Assembly (NCBI GenBank): GCA_024761205.1
Contig: JAMASS010000015.1
Span: 1-64,000 of the forward strand
Length of the DNA: 64,000 nucleotides
Reading direction: 5' to 3'
From: Limisphaerales bacterium
GTDB lineage: Bacteria > Verrucomicrobiota > Verrucomicrobiia > Limisphaerales > AAA164-E04
The translations under genes were made by a program, and so were the position numbers. The notes beneath the pieces are model-generated. The model was not told where the DNA came from, searched no databases, and was given only the letters and a program-made list of their open reading frames with translations. Positions 45,131-54,557 of the stretch are shown piece by piece. Positions within the stretch are counted from its first letter, which is position 1. Each line of letters starts with the position of its first letter.

Positions 45131-46644
45131 GGAGAGGGCGTTGTCGTGCGGGCAGAGAGAAACGCTTTGAGTTTTTCGGCCATCTTACTGCCGAAGCCTG
45201 GCACGGTGGCAATGTCTTCCGGACTGGCGAGCTTGAGCTTTTGCACCGAACCGAAGTGTTTGAGTAACGCCGTCTTGCGTGTCTTGCCCATTCCGGGAAA
45301 TTCGTCGAGGAGGCTTTCCGAGATTTTTTTCAGCCGAAGCTGGGCGTTATAGGTGTTGGCAAAGCGGTGCGATTCATCGCGTACGCGCTGGAGGAGTTTG
45401 AGAGCGCCAGAGTGATGGCTGAGGCGAAGTGGGAGCGGTCGGCCAGGGAAGTAGATTTCCTCAAACTCCTTTGCTAGGCCGATGATGGGAATGCCTTCGA
45501 GGCCGAGTTTGCGGAGCTCGTCGAGGGCGGCGTTGAGCTGGCCTTTGCCGCCGTCAATGAGAATCAAGTTGGGCATGTTGAAGGGAAGATTGGTCGGATC
45601 ACTTTTTTCCGCCTCCTTCTTCAGGCGCGAGTAACGCCGCCGCACGGTCTCGGCCATGCAGGCAAAGTCGTCTTGGCCGACCACGCTTTTCATCTTGAAG
45701 CGCCGGTAGCTTGTCCGATCTGGCCTTCCGTCTTTGAAGCTGACCATTGAGGCCACCGCAAAGGTGCCACTGATGTTTGAGATGTCGAAGCCCTCGATGC
45801 GCGCAGGCGGCTGCGGCAGATCGAGCTCTTTGGCGATTTGCGCCAGGTCTTCATCCGGTCTGATGGCGCCGGGGAGTTTTTGCGGGAGACGATGGTAGCG
45901 ACCCCGTTTCTTCGTGCTATTGCGGAGGTCGCTGAGCATGTCGCGGAGGTCTGCCGCCTTTTCGAAGTCGAGCTTGGCGGCCGTTTTTTTCATTTCCTCT
46001 TCGAGCTCGGCTTCCATCTCATTTGATTGACCGTCAAGGAATTCGCAGGCTGCTTCAACCTGCTTGAGATAGTCCTCACGCGTCACGTTATCAATACACG
46101 GAGCGGTGCAGCATTTGATGTGGGCGTAAAGGCAGTGTTTGTAGTCGTGTTCGGTAGGAGTCAAGGGGCGACAGCCTCGCAGGTTGAATTTCTTGCGCAC
46201 GTTCGTGAGGGTTCGGCGAATGGCACCGGAGTTGGCAAAGGGGCCGAAGTAGCGGCAATCGTCATCTTGTTTGAGCCGGGTCAAGGTAAAGCGAGGGATC
46301 GGATCTTTAAGATTTACTTTGAGAAGAAGGAACCGCTTGTCATCCCGGAAGCTGACGTTGTAGCGCGGTTTGAATTCTTTGATGAGTTTGCCTTCGAGAA
46401 GGAGGGCGTCGGCTTCGCTCTTGACATTGTGGGTGTCGAAGTCGTGAATCGCTTCGATGAGCGACATCAATTTGAGGTCCCAGGAATGGCGTCGGGATGG
46501 ATGAAAGTACTGGCTCACGCGGCGGCGAAGGTCCCGAGCTTTACCGATATAGATCACGGTGCCAAGGCGGTCCTTCATCAGGTATACCCCAGGTCTGTGG
46601 GGCAATTGGCTGATCTTGCTGCGGATGTGATCTGTAACGGGCAC
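45100..46644 (-). CDS. uvrC: UvrABC excinuclease subunit C
   Basis: UvrC makes both incisions around DNA lesions in nucleotide excision repair. The 514-residue product has the GIY-YIG nuclease domain (GVYLMKDRLGTVIYIGKARD), the UVR motif for UvrB binding (KLDFEKAADLRDMLSDLRN), an RNase H-like second nuclease domain (GFDISNISGTFAVASMVSF and LILIDGGKGQLNAAL), and tandem helix-hairpin-helix repeats at the end (FPGMGKTRKTALLKHFGSV, VPGFGSKMAEKL). I use the GTG at 46644, 11 bases after the asnS stop, because the GIY-YIG domain begins about 12 residues later; the open frame reaches 46806 inside asnS. It is slightly shorter than the usual 600 residues, which is common in this phylum. Confidence 0.93.
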   Translation of the reverse strand: MPVTDHIRSKISQLPHRPGVYLMKDRLGTVIYIGKARDLRRRVSQYFHPSRRHSWDLKLMSLIEAIHDFDTHNVKSEADALLLEGKLIKEFKPRYNVSFRDDKRFLLLKVNLKDPIPRFTLTRLKQDDDCRYFGPFANSGAIRRTLTNVRKKFNLRGCRPLTPTEHDYKHCLYAHIKCCTAPCIDNVTREDYLKQVEAACEFLDGQSNEMEAELEEEMKKTAAKLDFEKAADLRDMLSDLRNSTKKRGRYHRLPQKLPGAIRPDEDLAQIAKELDLPQPPARIEGFDISNISGTFAVASMVSFKDGRPDRTSYRRFKMKSVVGQDDFACMAETVRRRYSRLKKEAEKSDPTNLPFNMPNLILIDGGKGQLNAALDELRKLGLEGIPIIGLAKEFEEIYFPGRPLPLRLSHHSGALKLLQRVRDESHRFANTYNAQLRLKKISESLLDEFPGMGKTRKTALLKHFGSVQKLKLASPEDIATVPGFGSKMAEKLKAFLSARTTTPSPPTMKRRSPL

Positions 46645-46655
46645 TGGAGGATTTT

Positions 46656-48038
46656 TTAGAACTCGGCGGAGCCGGGGGTTCGGGCAAACGGGATGACGTC
46701 GCGAATATTGGCTACTCCCGTGACAAACATCAGCATACGTTCGAATCCGAGGCCGAACCCGCTGTGGGGCACGGAGCCATATTTGCGGAGGTCGAGGTAC
46801 CACCAATAGTGGTCCGGACTGAGTTGGTGGTGTTTCATGTGGGAGAGGAGTTGGTCCTCGCGCTCTTCGCGTTGGCTGCCGCCGACGATCTCGCCAATGC
46901 CGGGAACGAGAACGTCCATCGCTGCGACAGTTTTCCCGTCGTCATTCGCTCGCATGTAGAACGGCTTGATTTCTTTAGGGTAGTTGTAGACTGTGATGGG
47001 ACATTTGAAATGTTGCTCTGTGAGAAAACATTCGTGCTCGGATTGGAGATTGGCGCCGTACTCGACGGGGAATTCAAACGATTTGCCTGAGGCCTTGAGA
47101 ATCTCAACCGCCTCTGTGTAGGCAACTCGTTGGAAGGGACGGTCAAGCACAAACCGCAATCGGTCCTTGAGCCCTTTGTCGACGAAACGATGGAAAAGAT
47201 CCATCTCCTGAGGACAGGATTCCATGGTGTCTTGGATGAGATATTTGATAAATGCTTCCGCAAAATCCATGTCTCCTTCAAGGTCGCAAAAGGCCATTTC
47301 CGGTTCGATCATCCAAAACTCGCTGGCATGTCGTGAGGTATTTGAGTTTTCGGCCCGGAAGGTAGGACCAAAGGTGTAGACATTCGAGAGGGCACAGGCG
47401 AATACCTCGGCAGCAAGTTGGCCACTAACGGTGAGGTAGGTTGACTGACCGAAGAAGTCTCGGCTGTAGTCGATCAAGCTTTCGGCGTTCGAGTGTTTCT
47501 GCGGATTGAGCGTCGTCACGCGGAAGAGCTTCCCGGCACCTTCGCAATCGCTGGCGGTGATGATCGGTGTGTGGATGTAGACAAAATCTCGTTCATCGAA
47601 GAAACGATGAATCGTCTGGGCTAGTCGGCTGCTTACACGAAACATGGAACCAAAAAGATTAGAACGTGGGCGCAGGTGGGCAATCTCTCGCAAATACTCT
47701 TGCGTGTGCCCCTTTTTCTGCAGTGGATAGGTGGTGTCGGCGTGTCCAACGATCTCTAAGCTATCAGCGATGACTTCCCATGCCTGCCCTTTCCCTTGAG
47801 ACTCAACTAGTTTGCCGGTGATCGAAACGGCCGCACCGGTATTAACCTGACTCACCTTCTGATAGTCTGCCAGCGTGGCATCCACAATAACTTGAATGCT
47901 CTTGAGGCAGGAACCGTCGTTGACCTCGACGAAGGAGAATGTCTTAGCGTCACGACGGGTCCGAACCCAGCCCTGTATCTTGATTTGGTCCTGCGGGGCA
48001 TCGTTCTCGAGGGCATGTTTAATAAGTGTTCGTTTCAT
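46656..48038 (-). CDS. asnS: Asparaginyl-tRNA synthetase
   Basis: This class IIb synthetase charges tRNA-Asn in the cytoplasm. The 460 residues hold an N-terminal OB-fold anticodon domain ([20 protein letters not shown]), motif 2 with [20 protein letters not shown], and motif 3 with [15 protein letters not shown]. AsnRS rather than AspRS is indicated by the short insertion-free core, [14 protein letters not shown] and the length. The downstream uvrC gene starts 11 bases after it, so both are likely on one transcript. No lesion was seen. Confidence 0.97.
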   Translation of the reverse strand: MKRTLIKHALENDAPQDQIKIQGWVRTRRDAKTFSFVEVNDGSCLKSIQVIVDATLADYQKVSQVNTGAAVSITGKLVESQGKGQAWEVIADSLEIVGHADTTYPLQKKGHTQEYLREIAHLRPRSNLFGSMFRVSSRLAQTIHRFFDERDFVYIHTPIITASDCEGAGKLFRVTTLNPQKHSNAESLIDYSRDFFGQSTYLTVSGQLAAEVFACALSNVYTFGPTFRAENSNTSRHASEFWMIEPEMAFCDLEGDMDFAEAFIKYLIQDTMESCPQEMDLFHRFVDKGLKDRLRFVLDRPFQRVAYTEAVEILKASGKSFEFPVEYGANLQSEHECFLTEQHFKCPITVYNYPKEIKPFYMRANDDGKTVAAMDVLVPGIGEIVGGSQREEREDQLLSHMKHHQLSPDHYWWYLDLRKYGSVPHSGFGLGFERMLMFVTGVANIRDVIPFARTPGSAEF

Positions 48039-48218
48039 ATTTGGAGGCTAGATTGCCTACACTCAGGCACCGAATACGCTCTAAACTTAAACGGGCCGCC
48101 ACTCCAGCAAATTTGGCAAGGCAAAACAGTAGTTGCTCAATACGCCGAGCGATCTTGGTAATTTGAGAACCAGCCCCAGCCCCCGACCGTCAACGTTATT
48201 TGACAATAGATGAATAAT

Positions 48219-48268
48219 TTTTTGCAAATCAATTGCAAAAAGATTTGCTATTTGCAAATTATTTGCTT
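48219..48268. promoter_or_regulatory. GCAAAT repeat cluster, possible operator
   Basis: TTTGCAAAT occurs twice (48221-48229 and 48251-48259), with further GCAAA or ATTTGC half-sites between and after them (48234, 48243, 48261), giving five or six half-sites within 50 AT-rich bases. The cluster lies in the divergent gap between asnS and the pseudopilin gene at 48475, so it could be a protein-binding array or an AT-rich promoter. The remaining 48039-48474 holds no gene. Confidence 0.45.
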
Positions 48269-48474
48269 TTATAGGTGCCGATCTGACGATGAGGTCTGTT
48301 GCGAAAAGCCGAATCGCTACGAGGGTAACGGGCGCCAGCCTTGAAATACTATTCCTGCTGCTGACGCTGACCGCCTACAGCCTGGATTTTCACAAGTGGT
48401 GGCATGGGGGAGAAACGCCGCATCTTTGATACGGGTTGCGATGAGATACGAAGATTTCTAATCCAAAACGTAAT

Positions 48475-49251
48475 ATGAATTGTCAGAATCGAGCCCGAGA
48501 GCCGTTCGGGCCGGCGAGACATCGCCAAGATGTCCGTGCGTTTACGCTAATCGAACTTCTCGTGGTGATTGCCATCATCGCGATCCTCGTTGCCATGCTC
48601 TTGCCAGCGCTGGGGCAAGCCTCAGCCAAAGCCAAGCAGGTGAAGTGCGCCTCCAATTTGCGGCAGATCGGAATCGGGATCATAATGTATACCGACGACT
48701 TCGATGGGCGGCTGCCGCTCACGGCTCACGAAACTCTAAGCACCAACAAGATTTGGATACGTAAGTTACTCCCCTATGTGGGCAACTCCGACGTGATTCG
48801 GCTTTGTCCCGCTGACCCGAAGCGAAACGAGCGGCGAGATAATGGTGGAACGAGTTACCTCTTGAACGAGTTTGTTGCCGTGACAGAGGCCGATTCGTTT
48901 GGGAAAACCTTATCGCCATTGCCTAAGTTGGAACAGTTGCGTCATCCAACCGAAACCATTCTCCTTTTCGAGGCGGCCGACGAATATGGCCCGTCAATTT
49001 TCTCCGATCACACACACTCGCGGGACTGGTTGTACGGAGGTTGGAGAAGTGTGATCGCTGATATTCAACCCGATCGACACCGTTTCGGTGCGGATCGTGA
49101 AGATCACACAGGGGGGAGAGCGAATTACCTCTTCGTGGATGGGCATGTCGAATCGATCTCCGCCAGCGAGATCAAACGACAAATCGAGCAAGGGATCAAC
49201 ATCGCGCAACCGCCGGAGTTTCGATCGGCGCCCATCTCAGCGTCTCGGTAA
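48475..49251 (+). CDS. Type II secretion/type IV pseudopilin-like protein (H-x-DG group)
   Basis: The 258-residue protein carries a prepilin N-terminal cleavage and methylation site, [20 protein letters not shown], with Glu5 of the mature form in FTLIE and a membrane helix behind it. It ends with the PVC-type signature [17 protein letters not shown] prepilin peptidase would cut before Phe23. These proteins are extremely numerous in Verrucomicrobia and Planctomycetes and are presumed to be exported or assembled by a pilus-like system. The next gene begins 70 bases downstream in the same direction, so the two may work together. An internal pilin fragment of the same type survives at 40.9 kb. 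Confidence 0.92.
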   Translation: MNCQNRAREPFGPARHRQDVRAFTLIELLVVIAIIAILVAMLLPALGQASAKAKQVKCASNLRQIGIGIIMYTDDFDGRLPLTAHETLSTNKIWIRKLLPYVGNSDVIRLCPADPKRNERRDNGGTSYLLNEFVAVTEADSFGKTLSPLPKLEQLRHPTETILLFEAADEYGPSIFSDHTHSRDWLYGGWRSVIADIQPDRHRFGADREDHTGGRANYLFVDGHVESISASEIKRQIEQGINIAQPPEFRSAPISASR

Positions 49252-49321
49252 CTCGTTCCCCTCGTTGTTGATCAACATTACTTTTTTCCAGAAAACTAAA
49301 AAACTAAAGCAGAGAGCACAG

Positions 49322-51304
49322 ATGTACAGCAAAGAATTGTTTCATGGTCGAACGGCCGCTTTCGTATGCGCCGTCCTCACTTTCGCGTCCTTGGCGGTGA
49401 ACCCCCTGGCAGGGAACCGTGATGTTTGGTCCCAAGGGCACGGTGATCTACAGATTCACTACGCCGAGAATCAATGGCAGTGGCAGCTGCGCGCTGATAG
49501 TCCGCCGGAGGAAGTCATCATCGCCTTGTCTCACGAGGCGAAGAACACGATTCCCGAGGATCCGGATTTCGCGTTTTTGGGTGATGCCGGAAATCCGATC
49601 TGGATCATCCCACAGGTCGCTCGAGACGGAGTTGTTTTCATGGGGATGAATTCCTCTGATACCTCGCCCGGCACCTTCGTCGGTAATCGCTTCGACATGT
49701 TACTGAGTAGCGTGGTTGGTCCGGGCGATTTCGTGATGTGGATCACCGGTGATGCGGGACGGGTCGAGGTGCCTATGAATTCGCGCGACGGCATTGGCGA
49801 CACCGATCGGGTAGGGGTTCCAGCGCCGGGACACTTTCACCAAAATTGGGGATTTACGGCACCCGGCACCTACTTGGTTGGTTTTAAGGGGCACGGGACC
49901 TTGGCAGAAAATTCGGAGCTGATTACCAGTGAGGAACAGATCTACCGGTTCGCCGTCAATGTGATTGATCGGGGCGAGGTGGATATCGAAGTCGGTTATG
50001 CCGAGGGGGAGTGGGAGATGGCCGTTTTGGACGAAATAAACGAGCGGGAGTTTGAGGCGGCTGAAGTCGCCTTGCATGCCGGTCCGGCGACTTGGCAAAC
50101 AGTGCCGAGGAATTCAGCATTTGCGTTTCTCGGCGCACCAGGCGATTCGATCTACCGCTTACCTCAGGATGAGCAAGAGAATGTGCTTTTCCTCGGCATC
50201 GCCGGGGATGAGATTGAAACGGGCATCTTTCAGAACGATGAAGTTCACTTGCAATTAACGTCCGTGGAAGGGCCGGGCTCGGTTTTTCTCTATGAAACCG
50301 ATGCGTTTGGGCTTCCTGAAGTTTTTTTTGATTCTTCGAATGGGTTGTCTGATGCCGACCGCTTTCCTTTGGCGGTTGGTGGACACAAGCATCAAAACTG
50401 GGCCTTCACAGATCCCGGCATCTATCGCGTGGGGATGACGGCTCGGGGCCAGCTGAGCGCGAACGCACAGGCGAGTTCGAGTGATGAGGCGATCTTTTTG
50501 TTCGAAGTTTTTGGGCCCACGGTTTTCGACGTTGGCGAACTGGATATCGAGGTTGCCTTTGAGGACGGTGAATGGAATTTGGTTGCCTTGGATGAAGCCA
50601 GTGAACGAGCGATATTCCCGGATGAGTTGGTGATTCGGGGAGGGGTAGGGGCTCTGTTCACAGTGCCTCAGAATCCTGCTTTCGGCTTTCTTGGAAGACC
50701 TGGCGCCATCGTGCATGTCTTGCCTCAGGAAGAGAAGGAAGGTGTTATCTTTCTTGGGATTGCCGGTGATGAAATTGAGCCCGGTTTGTTTGAGAATGAG
50801 ACCGTTGACTTGAGATTGGTTGGCGTGGATGGGCCTGGGACGGTAGCGCTTTACGAAGTCGATGCGTTTGGCAATCCGAAAGTGTTCTTCGATTCCGGTG
50901 ATGGAATTGGGGAGAATGATGTCTTTTCTTTGGCTGTCGGTGGTCATTTGCATCGTGCATGGGGTTTTTCAGCGCCGGGTGTCTACGCGGTTCAACTGCA
51001 GGTTGCCGGTCTACCGGTCGGTTCTAATGAGCAGCTTTTGAGCGGTGTTGAGACCCTTCGATTCGAATTGGTCGGCGGTGATCTGAAGATTGACATTGGA
51101 GTGCGGGCCGAGGGCGCGCTGGTGCTCCGATGGCCATCGAAAAATGGAAAGCAATATCAGGTGCAGGTGAAATTGGGTAGCGCTGATGCAGAATGGGGCG
51201 ATCAATCCGGTCCGTTGCGCGGTAACGGGAGCGTGTTGGAGCAGTCTTTGGAAGCGCCTTTGGAAACTGCGGCATTCTTCCGGGTTATCGAGTTCAGCCA
51301 ATGA
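49322..51304 (+). CDS. Secreted protein with three choice-of-anchor M domains
   Basis: From ATG 49322 (AGAGAG just upstream) the 660-residue protein has a signal (TAAFVCAVLTFASLAVNPLA). Three tandem repeats of about 180 residues follow, each ending in GHxHxNWxFxxPGxYxV: PGHFHQNWGFTAPGTYLVGF, GGHKHQNWAFTDPGIYRVGM and GGHLHRAWGFSAPGVYAVQL. This His-rich motif is the mark of the choice-of-anchor M/surface-anchored (TIGR03769) domain of actinobacterial and PVC surface proteins; metal binding is plausible. The C-terminal beta segment (LVLRWPSKNGKQYQVQVKLG to FFRVIEF) is the same type as in the giant protein at 19.2 kb and may be a sorting signal. The function is unknown. Confidence 0.85.
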   Translation: MYSKELFHGRTAAFVCAVLTFASLAVNPLAGNRDVWSQGHGDLQIHYAENQWQWQLRADSPPEEVIIALSHEAKNTIPEDPDFAFLGDAGNPIWIIPQVARDGVVFMGMNSSDTSPGTFVGNRFDMLLSSVVGPGDFVMWITGDAGRVEVPMNSRDGIGDTDRVGVPAPGHFHQNWGFTAPGTYLVGFKGHGTLAENSELITSEEQIYRFAVNVIDRGEVDIEVGYAEGEWEMAVLDEINEREFEAAEVALHAGPATWQTVPRNSAFAFLGAPGDSIYRLPQDEQENVLFLGIAGDEIETGIFQNDEVHLQLTSVEGPGSVFLYETDAFGLPEVFFDSSNGLSDADRFPLAVGGHKHQNWAFTDPGIYRVGMTARGQLSANAQASSSDEAIFLFEVFGPTVFDVGELDIEVAFEDGEWNLVALDEASERAIFPDELVIRGGVGALFTVPQNPAFGFLGRPGAIVHVLPQEEKEGVIFLGIAGDEIEPGLFENETVDLRLVGVDGPGTVALYEVDAFGNPKVFFDSGDGIGENDVFSLAVGGHLHRAWGFSAPGVYAVQLQVAGLPVGSNEQLLSGVETLRFELVGGDLKIDIGVRAEGALVLRWPSKNGKQYQVQVKLGSADAEWGDQSGPLRGNGSVLEQSLEAPLETAAFFRVIEFSQ

Positions 51305-51611
51305 TCGAGGGAGATTGCTTGGGAGTATCGAACGGTTCTGGGCAAGGGGTTTCGGGAGCAGTTACAAGAACGAATCAACGATGCCCTAAGGATCGCTGGG
51401 AGTTCGTCACGGTTGCTCGTTTGGATATTGAACAGTGGGCTTTTGCCCTGATGAGAAGACAGAGGAAATGATGGTCTAGTGTGAACGAAGCTGCGTTTGA
51501 AGTGATCGCGCAAGGGCCTTTTTGCATTGATTCGGTCCCTTCACACCCTTCGTGCGTCGTGGTCCTTGGTGGTTGATTGAGGTGAGTGGTCTAGGCCGTA
51601 ATGGGTGATCT
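51305..51611. other. No gene seen
   Basis: The stretch between the choice-of-anchor M gene and the sulfatase pseudogene shows only short frames. No terminator hairpin stood out. Confidence 0.4.
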
Positions 51612-52305
51612 ATGAGTGCGCGGAATGGTTGCTTCTTGTTGTGTTTCTTTTGGTTGGTGTCGAGTCGGTTGGCGGCCGCCCGAACTTTGTGGTGATTCTC
51701 ACGGACGACCAAAGTTGGGAGGGACTTCTTATCTTTGTGATCCAAAAGTGCCGTCGTCGCAGAGTGACTACTTCCGGATACCATGGATGAATCAATTGGC
51801 GAGGGCGGGGATGCGGTTTATTGATGGCTATGCATCGGGGCCTTTTTGTTGCCCCACTGTATCAGCAGGATCAGACGGCTTGGCTGCTAAACCTATGTCT
51901 TCTTTTTAGCAGATAATGGCGGACGCAACGCGCTTCCTGGGGGCGGACAAATCAGAATATCACGGAATGCGCCGCTCCGAGATGGCAAAGGCTCAATGTA
52001 TGAGGGAGGGCTTCGAGTGCCATTCGTTGTACGGGGACCGGGGGTTGTGGCTGGAAGGGTGTGCGGAATGCCTGTGACCGGGCTCGATATGCTGCCGATA
52101 CTTGTGGATATTACGGCAAGTTCTGTTGGGCGCAGGGAAAGGAACCGGCTAGCGGCGTTATCCGTATTTGATCTTGCATCAGGCCGTGGCGCGACTCGGG
52201 ATCTTTCTAGTGTGATGCCGCAGAAGTAAGCTGAGCTCAACGGTTTGCTGACGGGGTTTCTTGAGGAATATGGGGCTGAGTTGAGGTGGATGTTAACCGA
52301 TTAAT
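51612..52305 (+). pseudogene. Sulfatase, frameshifted with internal deletion
   Basis: ATG 51612 opens a signal peptide (RNGCFLLCFFWLVSSRLAAA). In the next frame come RPNFVVILTDDQSW and, after another shift, GTSYLCDPKVPSSQSDYFRI, MNQLARAGMRFIDGYASGPF and CCPT, where the formylglycine motif CxPSR should follow. The text then jumps to ADNGGRNALPGGGQIRISRN, GSMYEGGLRVPFVVRGPGVV and VTGLDMLPILVDI, the C-terminal third of the same family. Active-site and metal residues in the middle are lost. It is unrelated in detail to the sulfatase remnant at 27.6 kb. Confidence 0.82.
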
Positions 52306-52385
52306 GGGAGAATGCGGACAGGGGCGTGCGCTTTCCTTTTTGAGGTTTTACTTTGCTGGTGAGCAGCACTAGAAAGGACCACCCT

Positions 52386-54512
52386 ATGAGAGTCCGAGCG
52401 GCGGTTTTGAGTTGGTTAGCGGCGACTGTGGTAGGAGGTGTATTGGTTCAGGCTGCTGATCCAAAGGCCAGTTATCGAGAATGGCAGATTTACCACGGTG
52501 ACTACGGGGGCAGTCACTATTCGGAGTTGGATCAAATTAATCGATCTAACATTAGTCGCCTTGAAGTTGCTTGGACCTGGCGAGCGGAAGAGATTGGCAG
52601 CACCATTGAATGCAATCCGATCATCGTCGATGGTGTCGTCTATGTCACGACACCGAGACTGCACTGTGCCGCACTTGATGGGAGGACGGGGCGATTGTTG
52701 TGGCGGTTTAACCCGTGGACTCAAGGGGGTGGCGGCCTCAACCGAGGGGTGGCTTACTGGAAAGATGGTGAGGGGGATCGGCGGATTTTTCATTCTGCCG
52801 GGAATTACCTTTATGCCTTGAATGCCGAGACTGGCAAACCGATTCCCTCGTTTGGTCAGGGGGGCCGGATCAGTCATCGTGACGGATTTGATACTGATGT
52901 CTTTTTTCTGTCAGTCGGCAACAACACACCGGGAATAGTTTGGGGCGACTTGTTGATATTGGGTTCGACCACTGGCGAGGGACCGCAGCCATGTGCTCCG
53001 GGGCACATCCGAGCGTTCGATGTTCGAACTGGCGAACGTAAGTGGATCTTTCACACCATACCGCATCCCGGCGAGTTCGGTTATGACACCTGGGGGCCTG
53101 AATCTTGGAAGGAAGTCGGGAGTGCCAATGTTTGGGGAGGATTTACCCTGGATGCCGCGCGGGGAATCGTTTTCGCAGGTACCGGTTCACCGTCCTTTGA
53201 TAAGTGGGGTGGCAATCGACCCGGCGATGGACTCTTCGGGAACTGCACTCTGGCGCTGGACGCCAATACGGGAAAGCGGATTTGGCATTTTCAGGCAGTC
53301 CACCATGACCTTTGGGATTTTGATTTGCCGACGCCGCCGGTATTGGGGCGGCTTGAACGAGCCGGGAAGCTGGTTGATGTGGTCGTGCAACCGACCAAGA
53401 TGGGGCATCTGTTTGTGCTCGACCGAGAAACCGGCACGCCACTGTATCCGGTTGAGGAAATTCCCGTTCCACAATCCGAAATGCCTGGAGAAGTCAGTTC
53501 GCCAACACAGCCGTTTCCGCCCAAGGCCTTTCGATTGGCTATGACACGAATGGACGAATCTAACGTCACGGATCTGAATCCCGCAGCGACTGCCAAAGTA
53601 ATGGATGACCTGAAGGAGATGGTGACTGGCGACATGTTTACTCCGCCGGGGTTCAAGAAGTCGGTTCAGCTGCCGCAATTCAACGGTGGCTGCGAATGGG
53701 GTGGGGCTGCCTTTGATCCGGAGACCAATACGGTCATTGTGAATGTCAGTAATGAGGCTGAGTATACTTCGATGGTGCCTTCAAAGCCGCGCGGGAGTAT
53801 GTCATTGAACCGGCTGGGGCAGCATGTTTATCGGGCGGTGTGTTCTTTTTGCCATGGGCTGGGATCCCCGGTGAATCCGGCCTCTTCATCCTTGAAGGAT
53901 GTCGCGACTCGTCTGTCCAAGGAACAGATTCAGGAATTGATGAAAACCGGACGCGGACAAATGCCGTCATTCGCGTCGTTTAGCGAACTGGAGCGGCGTG
54001 CGGTGATCGCCTTTCTCTTTGATGAGGGGCAAGAGGAAGTCATTCAGACCAAGGATTTGAGTTTGAGTTATGCGGACCAGGTGCCGGTGGTGATGACCGG
54101 GCATCATGATTGGCGGGATCCGGAAGGCTTTCCCGTGAACAAGCGGCCGTGGGGTGTCTTGAGCGCGGTTGATTTGAGTGTGGGCAAAGTGCGCTGGCAG
54201 GTGCCGTTGGGAACGTATCCAGAGTTGGAGGCGAGAGGCGAAGCACCCACTGGTACGTTCAATATCGGTGGTCCCGTTGTCACCAAGGGTGGGCTGGTCT
54301 TTATCGGTGCGACGATGGACGAGCGCTTCCACGCATATGACAAAGATTCCGGCGAACTACTTTGGGAATACCAGATGGAATACGGAGGTTACGCGACACC
54401 GGCCACGTATGAAATAGCAGGGCGACAGTACGTGTTGATCGCGGCCGGTGGCGGCGGAAAACCGGGAACCAAGCGGGGTGATTTGTTCTATTGCTTTGCC
54501 TTACCGGAATAA
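52386..54512 (+). CDS. PQQ-dependent dehydrogenase with inserted cytochrome c domain
   Basis: From ATG 52386, preceded by AGAAAGGAC, the 708-residue protein has a signal peptide (VLSWLAATVVGGVLVQAADP) and an eight-bladed quinoprotein propeller. It begins REWQIYHGDYGGSHYSELDQ, contains FQAVHHDLWDFDLPTPPVL, and ends LWEYQMEYGGYATPATYEIA with GGGGKPGTKRGD. These are marks of membrane-type glucose/alcohol dehydrogenases that pass electrons from a periplasmic substrate through PQQ. A c-type cytochrome (CSFCH at about 486-490, with GQMPSF as likely Met ligand) is inserted between blades rather than fused at an end. The substrate is probably a sugar or alcohol. Confidence 0.92.
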   Translation: MRVRAAVLSWLAATVVGGVLVQAADPKASYREWQIYHGDYGGSHYSELDQINRSNISRLEVAWTWRAEEIGSTIECNPIIVDGVVYVTTPRLHCAALDGRTGRLLWRFNPWTQGGGGLNRGVAYWKDGEGDRRIFHSAGNYLYALNAETGKPIPSFGQGGRISHRDGFDTDVFFLSVGNNTPGIVWGDLLILGSTTGEGPQPCAPGHIRAFDVRTGERKWIFHTIPHPGEFGYDTWGPESWKEVGSANVWGGFTLDAARGIVFAGTGSPSFDKWGGNRPGDGLFGNCTLALDANTGKRIWHFQAVHHDLWDFDLPTPPVLGRLERAGKLVDVVVQPTKMGHLFVLDRETGTPLYPVEEIPVPQSEMPGEVSSPTQPFPPKAFRLAMTRMDESNVTDLNPAATAKVMDDLKEMVTGDMFTPPGFKKSVQLPQFNGGCEWGGAAFDPETNTVIVNVSNEAEYTSMVPSKPRGSMSLNRLGQHVYRAVCSFCHGLGSPVNPASSSLKDVATRLSKEQIQELMKTGRGQMPSFASFSELERRAVIAFLFDEGQEEVIQTKDLSLSYADQVPVVMTGHHDWRDPEGFPVNKRPWGVLSAVDLSVGKVRWQVPLGTYPELEARGEAPTGTFNIGGPVVTKGGLVFIGATMDERFHAYDKDSGELLWEYQMEYGGYATPATYEIAGRQYVLIAAGGGGKPGTKRGDLFYCFALPE

Positions 54513-54557
54513 ACGAGTGGCGAGGCTGATAGGTTTGTGTCACCCCTTCAAATCAGT

